Of a stretch of 64,000 nucleotides of DNA, positions 35,905-47,900 are shown one piece after another. This DNA comes from Ischnura elegans (lineage: Eukaryota > Arthropoda > Insecta > Odonata > Coenagrionidae): assembly GCF_921293095.1 (NCBI RefSeq), contig NC_060258.1, forward strand, positions 7,206,607-7,270,606, read 5' to 3'. A program made the translations under genes and the position numbers. Positions within the stretch are counted from its first letter, which is position 1, and every line of letters starts with the position of its first letter. The notes below the pieces were generated by a model, which did no database searches, was not told the DNA's origin, and saw only the letters and a program-made list of their open reading frames with translations.

Positions 35905-38900
35905 ATGAGTCGCACCATCGGGATTTTCACGGAATCTTCAGATAGGAATCCAGAAATAGACCTTTGCAGACTTTGCAGGGAGAAGCATGATTGTTTTTAC
36001 AGCATATTCACTTCAAATGTAGCGTACAATATAACTGCGAAGGATGCCCTACATGATTTAGTTGGCTTACAAGTAAGTGGCGCATTAAATGTTATCGATT
36101 TTATTTTAAATGGTGCTTACTTCATTTCATGTTGTGATTCCAAACTCTATTGATGTGTAACTTGTTTATTAAAATCTCAGCTTACTGTGGGAGATGGCCT
36201 GCCCACTACCATGTGTCCACTGTGTTTGAAGAAACTTACGGAATTCAGTGTTTTCAAAAAGATTTGTTTAGAATCAGACGCAGTTCTTAGAAAAAGTTGC
36301 TTCAGGGTGAGTACTTATGGTAATTTCTTATTTGAAGACTGGTGTAGTATCAGTATTGCAGAGTTAAAGGTGAAACTCTTTGGTTTATGTAGACAAAAGT
36401 AGGAATCAAGAATGATATATTTTGCGAAACGTTTTACGGAAAAGTGGAACAAGTCCACAATCCCGTAAATTTGGTTTTTCCCTATCCGTCAATCGTTGGC
36501 AAGGTCCTATTAATGTTGCTGTTGGTGTTACAATGGCGACGATTGAAGACATTTTGTCATCTAGTGAAATTAAGTGTGTTCTAAACTACGATATCCAGGA
36601 AAGAATGGCATTCAAACTCACCATTTATCAACTCAAAAAGGCAATCTACCAACTGCGCTATACCACGCTACCTTTTTAAGTATTTGATTAGGTAATCGGA
36701 GATTGTTAAAGGGAACAAAAAAATCCCTGACGATTTGCTGCTAAAGATTGAAGTGTCAGAGACCCAGAAATTGGTTTGTCTATGCGTTGTCAAATAAAGT
36801 CATAGTTGCACGTAAATATATTACCTTTCATTTATAATATATTACCTTCCATTAGCTCGGGGCCCCTTTCTTACCTTTAACTATGATATCATGAGGCTAT
36901 GGTTATGTGTAACTAAAAATATCTTTGTGAAGTTTCGGAAATTGATTGTTTATTTTCAAGTCATCTTGTATGAATAGATGGTGGTTACAATGAAGGCAAG
37001 ACTGGCTAAGTATTAGGAATTAATTTAAGTGCGGAAAAATTAACACAGAAAACATTTTCATCAAAAATGTAAAATTAGTAAGAAAATTAGGAATTTTGAA
37101 TTGGTATATCTTTTCTGCATTTGTTAAGTTTATTTTTATTTAGTTTACTATTTTCCAATATTGGAATATAATTTTTATATTTGCATAATCTTTGATTATT
37201 TCAATCACAGCATATTTGGCTAGAACCATTTCTGTTAGTGCCCTTTTTAAAATTATTTGCGTTTTACTTTTAAAAACAGTTTTTTACACAATAATTTAGA
37301 GAAACTATTTTTTTCTAAAAGTACATTATAAAATTTGAACGTTTTCTATAAATTTTGTGGTTAGCAAGTTTAAATATGACCTTAGCATAAATAAGTTCAA
37401 AGGTTACCTGTGTTAGGAAATATATTTTTTAGGTACTGAGATGTTTATCCTTCATAACGGTCTTCAAAATCTTTGCAAAGGATATGGCATGCAGAAGCTT
37501 AGTCAGGAGTTATGCCAGGCCAGACTCCTACTTCATCATGGCCGACGTTTCTATTTCGACGAGTTGTCCTGGTGCACTAATGACGATGGACAGCTCATAC
37601 ATCAAAACTTCGGCTGATAGTAAGATAGAATTGGAGAACCTAACCCAGTGGAATTCCCATGTAACCTTTGACGATTTTATATGCAGGGAAAACCAGTGAT
37701 AATTCTTTTTATGGCATGCATGCCTGGCAAGGTTATTGCGTTCTTAATTTTTTGGGGGCTATTGGCATAAATAAGGGCTCTTAATTCATGCTCAGGGTAG
37801 ATTAATTCTTACAATCTATTTTGAGGTCTATTCTCTTTAAACCTTTTTTTATTTGTTTTGATAATCTTTTGTGTACTAATTGCATGATATTGGAATGGGA
37901 TGCTGTTTAGTTTGTAAATCAATTTTGCTCAATGAGTTTGGAGTGTGTTGACAGAAATATTTTCTTAGTGCATGAGGCATTAATAATGCATTTCGCTGAT
38001 TTTTTAAATACCTTTGTATTTATGCAGGTTACTGTGGTGAGAAACTTTTTCACCTAACTGTAGAGTTAAAGATTTAGTTCGTGATGCGTATTTATTTTGT
38101 ATTTTAATGGTTGATGTGATTAATAACTTATAATTGTGGTTGATTAATGAGGCTCTGTCCACCATGTGATAGAAATGTAGCTATTAGAATATCTTGTGTG
38201 TGAGGTGGAAAAGGAAGGATGTTGTCCATTTCTATCTGCAGTTTTTCCCCATCATTGTGGCAGAGCTTGAACACGGGAATGGTTTAAGTGTTCATCTTTT
38301 GAGGTTATGCATGAATGAAGCCATTTTCAATGCATTCATATGAGTGCAGCTGCTGATCTGTCAGACCATGTAATATTGAATGCAACAAATAATAATCAGA
38401 TTATTCAATATCTGGGGAATTTGGTGGGTGCATTTAGCCTTTGCATTTGAGTGTTTCTAGTTAGGTTTTAATGTTCTAGGCGTTGTAATGTGAGGTTGAG
38501 CATTTCATGCTGTGGAATTATTGTTGAATCATTGGAAACACAATTTCCTCGCTTGACACTAAATTCCCATTGCATGCAATCCCTTGGAAATGGCTTGGTG
38601 GGCAACTACAAATACAAAGCAGTCTCTTCTTGAGTATGGCATTGATCTTCATTGAGCAATGCCCCCAATTATTTTCTCTGGAGGTTTTTGGCCTTTCTAC
38701 ACCTAGACAGTGGTCATCATTGAAATGATTGTCTTTGAAGCAATGATACCAATCGTATAAAAGTGTTTCTCTTATAGCAGTATCTCGGTTAACTTTATGG
38801 TGCTCTTCTCTCAACACTAAGTATCTAATGCTGTGACATATTCATCATGGTTGTTGAGCAGTTTGTTTACCTAATGGCTAAGCTTGAGTCATGATTATTC

Positions 38901-41900
38901 TGGTAGTTCAAAATTGACCAACAATCAGGTCTATAGCCATATATTGACAGACAGTAGGAACTTTGCTTCGAGAATAATACATAATTGCTGTGTGATTGGT
39001 TTTGTATATTTTAAGTATAATAATAACAGGGTAATTTAAAAATCCATTTCATGAAATAGTTATGGAAGAGAAGATGATTTTGATGTCTGTTTTCTTTCTG
39101 CATAGATATTACACCCTGTATTCTCTTCTAGAGTTTATATTTGAGCATTAACAAGAGGTAAAAGAGCATAATAGGTACATTGAAAACATGCTCCACCTGT
39201 TTTTTCCATGACTCTACTGTTGAGAAAAGAATAAATAGTGATTTTGGCCTTTTAACAGCTACTACTACAAAAATGATAGTTGCAGAAGCAATTTGAGTGC
39301 AAGAATAAAAAACTTGATCAATTCATTTTCTTAACTGCAAAAAATTGAATCTTCAGTCTCTCTTTTGATTTCTCATGATTTGAAAAAAAAAACGGAAAAA
39401 TGATACATCTGAATAATCTCCATTCTCTGTCGTGTATTATGCTGTGAAGGGGCAGCTTCCATTGTCCCTAAGATATTTAGAAAAGACGCTGTGTGAACCT
39501 GGAATATCAGGGATCTTCCTGTTAATTTTTTTTCAGTTTGCACTGTACCTTTTCAGTATTTGATTGACAGGCATGCAGAGACCATGCCATTTTTATATTA
39601 TAGCAGAGGCAATAAGTGTAACATTCTTCTTAATGCTTAGAGTGTTCCATATATGTGTGTTTTAAAGAGATAAAGGTTTATCCCTGTTACTTTGTACGCA
39701 GAGTTTTGAAGGAGGAGGGGCAGATGATGAGGAGTCGGAGCCTTGTGTGGAGACAAAGGACTGCATTCAAGATGTCATTGAAAACACTTCAGAGTTCACA
39801 TGCTCAGCCCAAATGACTGAAGTATACATTCCTGTGCCAGACTGCTTATTGCCCAGGGACAATAAGTTGGTGAGTTATAATCTTATTCACAGAGAAAACT
39901 GAGTCTAATCACATTCAGTTTTACAAATTCCTCGGTTGTATGAGGAATGGGGGTTTGTCTGTTATAAATTTTAGTATAGTGGAACCTCGTTAAAGCGAGT
40001 ACGGGCTATAGCGAGACCCCCGCCATTACGAGAGATAAGCCGATGCACCGTCAATTGACCCTATAATATGCATGTTAAAAAATTCGTTTTTACGAGGCCC
40101 TTTTGGTGTTGGCTCTAGCCATAGCGAGGGTTTCACCGCCCGAAAAAATTACATCAACACTCCTTCATCTCTGTAATTGCTAGCGATCTGTTTGAAATGA
40201 AGTTAATGGAGTGCTCAGTCTCAAATGTATGTGGTAAACTGTCGTTCGATAAATAAGTAGTTAATTTTGTGATAATATTGTGGCATTAGCATTCGCAACT
40301 TCTTGATCTTCTTTTGTTCCTCGGGCGGCAGAAAGGAGTCGGCAGCATACCCGCACGTTCGTGAGTTGCATGAATAGAAAGCATTTGATGGCAGACACCA
40401 TGGCCTAAAAACAACAAACACGTCTAAGCGAGAAAATAAAAATAAAGGAGTAATATGAGAGTGTTGAAATTAATTTATCTTCCTATTCCCTTTCCACGAT
40501 TTAAGAAAAACAAAAAAGCCCAAGGAATGCAGACTATGTAGAGTTATAAGAAGCTTTGTTCGGGTGGTTTTGCCCACTTCAATCTGCGGGAACTTCTGAG
40601 AAAAGGGGCTACGCCTAAGCCTAAAGCGAAGTATTTAATGATAGATTGCCAATCAGGAATTTCAAGAGTGAGGAAGGTTGATTATACTAATGCAGAGCAC
40701 CAAAGCGTTATCTCTTGTCATAATTGCTGGTGATGCCGGCGGTGTAAACCCAAAGTCGTGGAAGAATCACCAATAATAATATACATCAATAAAATATACC
40801 AATGGAAACATTTGAGGTATTAAATAACCACGATACGATTTTATTAGTTAATTTTTGAATTTTCAGTGGAAAATACCAAAATAATAGAATGGTTACGTAG
40901 ATGCCTTGATTAAGTGCATAGAAAAACGGCTTCGTCGGTTGTGCATTGGCATAATAATTGACAAAACCATGCTTTGCATGACTTTTATTCAATACGGTGC
41001 TTATAAATTGTTTGAATGGTTAGTCGTTGTTTGAGTAAAGGAATGTAGTGATGCAAAAAAAACATCGTCTTTCGTCTGCATATATGCTTACGTTTATCGG
41101 ATAGAAACTTCTTTGTCGCCGCACCACTCCTGTTCCTGTATAATTGTTCGCAACAGGCATATTGGCTATTATTTGCTCCACCTCCGGTAAAGCGACAATT
41201 CGCTATAGCGAGTGTATATTGGTGCACCGTGGGGTGTCGTTTTATCGAGGTTGCACTGTATTTTTGTGGGAAGTCACTGGCATAATGCAACCTTCAGATG
41301 TTGCTCTTTCTAGTAGTGACACATGATGCAGGAAGTGGAACCACACAAATGTTTTTTCGTGCAAGTCAATAGCAGTTGTATAGCATTGATAATCTGTTGA
41401 CAGAAATGTCTCTTATCCCGTGGAGTATAATTTTGGATACCCTGGTCAAATCTCTGTTCAAGTCATTAGTAGTGGCTATTACAAGGCAGTGTCTCATGAT
41501 TTCCCTCTATTTGTTCAAGCCATCATCCTCCATTGTTTCAACTTAGGAACCAGCATAAACTATTGTGGTTCCTTTTTATAAGCCAAGGTGAAAAATGACC
41601 TCCTTGTTCAGTGGAACCTCGATGTATCGTTCCCACTGTGGTGCCCTTACTGTAAGTGGTCTATATTCTCATTCTAACCATGTGATGTTGGTGACGCAGC
41701 TCCCCCTCCTTATTTGGACATTAATATTCTAGAGTTTGATCTTTGAGTTGAAAGAATGTCATGATTATTTTTGCCAGCTGGAGTGGTCTCACTTAAAAGA
41801 GTAGTTATCATTATCAAACGAGGTTATTATTGTTTTGGTTTTATTGAGTGATGCCCGTTATCCTCTTCTAGATTCATGTAAAACATGAGAATGAAGGTCA

Positions 41901-44900
41901 ACTCAATGAGTACTATCCCGTGCTGTACACCACAGATCCAGCAGCAATAAAAAGTGATGCCTCAGACCCATTAGCCACTGATGATCTGGTGAGTGTACTT
42001 TTGCCTTGTATAGTTTTATTTTTCTATGGCACAATGTCATTCCTTTATGTATTATTTATTTATACCTCTCAGCAGAAACATACATCATTTTGCCTGTCTG
42101 TTCAATCATGAACAACTACGGAAGAGCTTTCATGTTTGAATCATTTAAATTAAATGTAATAAACAGATTTGGTGTATTTTGCCTAACTGACCGCTCAACT
42201 TTGCTCACTGAGCAAGTAAGCTCTCTGTCATCTCGGCACTAAGCAGTCATTTGTTATGTGATCATACAAATAGTTTCATTTCCGTTTACCATGGAGCGGA
42301 AGGGGGGATGTTAGGAATTGAGAGTTAAACGGAGTACTATATAATTAGGTGCACTGAAACATATTGACTGTGACATCATGATGTAGCTGCTAGCCAGATT
42401 CAACTACATAACTTGCATTCCTTATGAGAGATTGATGTTCACAGGAATCTAATTGTTGAATATTTGGATTTTGTGATGAAAATGAAGAGGAATTTACTGT
42501 GGGGATGAGGGATATGTTAGACCTTGAATTGAATTGAGAGTTGGGCATCGGTGATGCAAGTCGATTGCCAAAAGATTAGTGATGTTAACACTTTCAACGC
42601 TGACCATGTAAAACTCAAAATCACCCTGTGCAGCTTCCATTTTTTTTCCTTCCCGTTAACTGCACAGTGGGATAGACACGTGATGCAGGTTGGATAAGGT
42701 CTGCTTTTTCCCCATGCCACCATTTTCTTTCAATTTTTTGTGTGCGATGTGCCCAAAAAAATACAAGGAAAATGAATTTGTAGTGTTCTACTAGTATTGC
42801 CATTGGTATTTTGCCACTGCCATAGGAAATTTTTGGTTTAGATGGTCATACACTCATGCCTTGCATAGCACAATTTCTATATAGCGCAGATTTGTTCCTC
42901 GGGGAAACATCGTAACGCAGTGTAACTTAATCAAATAACTTTGCCACTCTAATGATAAAATGTGAGCTTGCGCTTAGTATACTGAAAGTGAAAAATTTCA
43001 ATTCTGTTAATACTTCTGCTTTCCTCAAATCATCTTTGTTTATTTATTAATCGACGACCATTGCTGTGCAATGTCCAAAAGCATTACTTGACATTGGGTC
43101 TACATAGTCGGCCTACCGAAGTATTTTATTTTCTCTCCTTAACAGAGTGACAATAGTTAATTTAGATCAATAGCTATGCATGGAGCTAGTGGAAATGAGT
43201 TTTTTTTAAGCAATACGGTATGAGACATAATTTTTGCCGTCATAGGTTATCAGGCAATTGACTTCCAGGCAGAGGATCTATGCTAAAGCCTTCGATGTCA
43301 TCGGTATTCACGCGGGAGAAATGGAGTGTTGGCCGAGTTGCGTATGAATATTATAAATACATAAAGGGCCTGCTTTAGTCTCAAACACAATGGCATAATT
43401 CCCTCCCAGCAGTCGTAGCCCCTCTGTGTCACAGGAATACAGTGCTGCAGTAGGTGACTTTGATAGAGCCATACAGAGGGAAAACCAAGAGAACAATGTC
43501 CAAAAATAGGAATGCAGGTAGAGAAATCAAGAAGCTATCAAGAAAAACCATTAACCTAGAAGAGAAATTGAAACAGGTCAATTGCTTTGAAAATGGAGAC
43601 CATCAAAGCAATTTTGCATGGAAGTTTAAACTCACGTTTATCTCTTTACTGTTCTGCAGCTGTAAATTTTGAAGCCACCATTTATAAATATGTTCCATAC
43701 TTAGTATCTAATGCATTGGTTCCTTACCTCTGTATTTGTATTCTCAGCTGTGAGTAGATCATTCTTTTTTGTAGAATGCTCCCTGTGCCTTTACTATTCC
43801 AATTGATGTTTCTTTCTTGCTTCATCCATCACTGGTGGCTAGGCTTTCTGTGGCTTATCAATGAACTGGTTACTCTGCTGTGTGTAGCTTAGCATATCAG
43901 TTTGTTTGTAAGGTTGTGAAACATGATAATCAAATATTATTGAAGCCATGTTAAGTACTTGATTTATACTTTAAAGTGGTGACGTTATCATTTGTTTTTT
44001 ATATATTTTATCATGGATCTATTCCTTTTTCACCTGAAACAACTACACGTGTTTGCAAGCACTTTTTGAGCAAATAAGTTATGTATGGTTCAGTTATTTC
44101 CTGGAAAGCTAATGATGTTCTACTTGCATTGCAAATTTTTATTTAGCCCCTGGATGTAAAAATACCACAAGAAAACACCACTTATGAGTAGGGATAGGAA
44201 TTTTTTGGTGGTTTGAGAGGGAGAAAAGCAGTACTTAGGAATTGGAAATCCGGTTATTTCAAATAGACATTTCGGTGTTTTCTCAAAAACTGCAAGTTTA
44301 AATATATATTTAAATTCGTTTTTATTTCAAAACCTAGAAAAGGGTCAGTACCATAGTTTAACCAAATATATCTCGGTTATGTGACACTTCCCTTGTGGCT
44401 GTGTTATGACTGCAGACAATCACCTCAGTGGCGGAACCGGGAAAGTCAGCTGTTGAAGTTGAAAAGTAAGCTGTAATACCTGTCTGTAGTGAAATGGGGA
44501 ATGTGACATGTATAAAAATTGCATGCTGTTTTGTGTGGTTATTTAGCATTAATTCTATCTAATATGTAAATTTCAATCTAGATTATTTCTTTTACATATT
44601 CCACTGGATCTATAATAACATAGGTAACACTGCAGAGTCAAATCAAGGCACCAGGATAGCTGAGAGTCAATGCCACTCAATGTTTTGCATACTTACACTA
44701 TATGATCTACTAGATTTTGTTTGTTTCAACCTTCAAAGTATGCTTCAAGAAACAGTTCTAGATTCTCTTGAGCTAAATGATGATGCTTATCACCCAACAC
44801 TCTTGTGTGCATAGAAAAGACTCGCTGCGCTGCGCGCGCTCGTTAAGGGGCTCCGCCCCTTAAAAACCCCGGTTCCGGCTTCGCCGTCTACATTGGTGGT

Positions 44901-47900
44901 CGTTCGAAGGCTTTTGAAGTCGAATAATCTCACCTCAGCTATTGGCCGGCTTCGCCGGCCAGGGATGAGGGAGGCGCCCCACTCATTCTTCGGAACGGCT
45001 TCGCCGTTCCTCGCTCAAGGGCGGCTTCGCCGCCCAGGGGTTGTTTGTGCCCCCCCGGGAATACCCCGCTAAATACTTGGAACGGCTTCGCCGTTCCCTG
45101 TCTATGGTCGCCATAGCCGCCCAGAGGGCGAGGGCATTTCGGAACTTTTTCACCGTTATTCGTTTTCAGGGCGGCTTCGCCGCCCGGGGGTTACTGAAGC
45201 TCCCCCTCGCCTACCCCAGTTACTCCTCGGAACGGCTTCGCCGTTCCTCGTTGTGGGGCGGCTTCGCCGCCTGGGGGTTGAGGAGCCCCCCCGCGGCTGC
45301 TCCGCTTAGTCCTCATTAATGCTCTTCTCCACCGAGAAGAGTGCCCAGGGTCGTTCGGGGGTTTTAATATATTATGCATGCGGTCACCAATCATCCACGG
45401 TGATCACGTAGCGATGATTGTAAAGGGTAGTGCAATGCGGAGTGAAAGTGGCGACAAGTACCCATAAAAGAAGTCTTAATGGCAAGTTTTTCATTTTTTT
45501 GCGTGGGTTTCCATCGGAATACCAGGGGTTTTATACTTATGTTAAACCAGTGGTCACAAATCGTTCTCATGAATTCCGTGCCGATAAGTCCTAGGGGTCC
45601 GGAACAGTGGTCTCACGATTCTTTTACCTGGAGAGGCGATTTATTAGAAATGTTTTTGGGAGGTTTCACGGGGTTATCGGGGGTTTTAATAAGTGGTAAG
45701 GGCACCGGTTAAATTGTGACGAAAACTATTCGAAAAGGCGACTTTAAAATATTTTATCTTATTTTCGGCGATGTTCCAGGAGGTGATCGGCGGTTTTCTG
45801 GTATTTTTTCCCGTATGGTTTACGGTGGCTCGCCCTCATCTAATATTTCGGGACGGGTAGTGCGGCGTAATGTTTGCGAAAAGTTCCCAAATAGGAGACT
45901 AAATTACACATTTTACATTTGGGGGGATTTCAGGGGGATACCGGGGGTTTAAATGTGTGTACTCCTGGCGGTCACCATCCGTTGAAATAAATTCCGCGGG
46001 GATAGTCGTTGGGGGCGGTGGAATAGTCACGAAAAGTACCCAAAAAGTAGACCTATATGCAAAACTTTATTTTTTTTTGGGGGGGGGGGGGGTTTGAGGG
46101 TTTACCGGGGGTTTATGGGTTAGTACTGCTAGGAGTCATCAATCGTCTACTTCAATTCCGTAGCGATGAGGTTTCACGGGGCTATCAGGGGTTTTAATAA
46201 GTGGTAGGGGCACCGGTTAAATTGTGACGAAAACTATTCGAAAAAGCGACTTTAAAGTATTTTATCTTAATTTCGGCGATGTTCCAGGAGGCGATCGGGG
46301 GTTTTTCTGGTATTTTTTCCCGTATGGTTTACGGTGGCTCGCCCTCATCAAATATTTCCGGACGGGTAGTGCGGCGTAATGTTTGCGAAAAGTTCCCAAA
46401 TTGGAGACTTAATGACACATTTTACATTTGGGGGGATTTTAGGGGGATACCGGGGGTTTATATGAGTGTACTCCTGGCGGTCACCATCCGTTCACATAAA
46501 TTCCGTAGGTATTAGTCGTTGGGGTAAGAACCAGCGGTGGAATAGTCACGGAAAGTACACAAAAAGTAGACTTATATGAAAAATGTTATTTTTTGGGGGT
46601 GTATGTGGGTTTACCGGGGGTTTATAGGTTTGTACAGCCAGGGGTCATCAATCGTCTACATCAATTCCGTAGCGATGAGTGGTAAGGCTTGGAAATGCGG
46701 CGGAATACTGACGAAAAGTACCCGAAAAGGCTACATACATGCAAATTTTAATTTTTTAGGGGTTTTCAGGGGGTTTAAAAATGACAACATTATATGGTCA
46801 CATTCATTTACTATCATATCTAAGAGAAGTTGCCCCTATGACATCCATATTTCGAGAGTAATACAATAAAAAGTAAATCTCTCCCCGGAAAAAATTAGTA
46901 GTGCCCGCCATTTCTATCTTTTCGCGGTTATATTAATTAAATCATTTATTAAATATGAATGCTTTCTAAAAGATAATGCATAGGTGTATCTAACTATTAA
47001 ATTTCAAAGAAATCGGAGAGGTAAAAGTTGACAAATCCTGTGTTCATCTTTTGGAAATCGTAATTTTTGGTGATTTTCGGAATATTTTAATTTTTTTCCG
47101 AGTAACCAAGAACGACGAAAGAAAATTGTTACCTATATTTCGTAGAGGATGTAATGAACATATATAATAATCATTTTCGTTGCCCAAATCACAAAATAAG
47201 GCCGACGGCAGTGGAAAGTATGAAATATTTTCCGAGAAATCAATTTTTTGACGCCATTTTGAAAACGTTTAACTTGGAAATTAACTTAAAAAATTACATA
47301 AGTAGGAGGCAACATTTATTGGCTTTCATAATGTGCATCAAGGGTTCGTGTGACAGAAATGTATCGCCTGTATAACTATAAATAGTTAACGGAATCCCGG
47401 GAAAAAATGGGAAGTGTCCGCCATTTTTAATTTTTTGCTGGTTTATCGATGGCAATATTGTAAAAATGTTTAAATTTTCTAATAAAAAATGAATATGTTT
47501 ATGCATATACTAAGTCTAAACAATATCGGTCGTGTAAAACTGGACGAAATGTCGTGTTAATCTTTTGGAAATTGTACTTTTTGGCGATTTTCGGCATATT
47601 TTAATTTTTTCCTCGGCAGCCAATGGTGACAAAAAAAAATGCTGCCTAAGTTAAATGGAGAATCAAGTGAGCATATATAATAATCATTTTTGTTATCATA
47701 CACTTGAAATAAAGCGAGGGGAGCAGAAGGGATGAAATTATTTTCGAAAAACCAATTTTTGGGCGCCATTTTTTCTGCAATTTTCTTGAATTGAAACTAA
47801 CAAAATTACATATTTACGTGCCCACGTTTATCAGCTTTCAAAAAATGCATTAAACATCCATGTGGCACGAAATGTTCGCGCGCAGTAAAATAAAAACCGA

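Noticed and set aside
36422-36679. 85-codon frame after ZAD exon 2
   Set aside because: No family resemblance and no splice sites that fit the gene; it is intronic.
37441-37617. 58-codon frame after a TAG acceptor in ZAD intron 2
   Set aside because: It looks coding, but it ends in a stop, its phase does not match, and I cannot name it.
44416-44465. Mini-exon candidate of the ZAD gene
   Set aside because: Its end phase would put the next candidate exon out of frame; all other exons are phase 0.
45041-45394. Open frames of 67-92 codons in the GGCTTCGCC array
   Set aside because: They follow from the GC-rich repeat, exist on both strands at once and show no domain.
45716-46515. Two 78-codon frames with almost the same protein
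   Set aside because: They are the two copies of the 508-bp satellite unit, not a gene pair.
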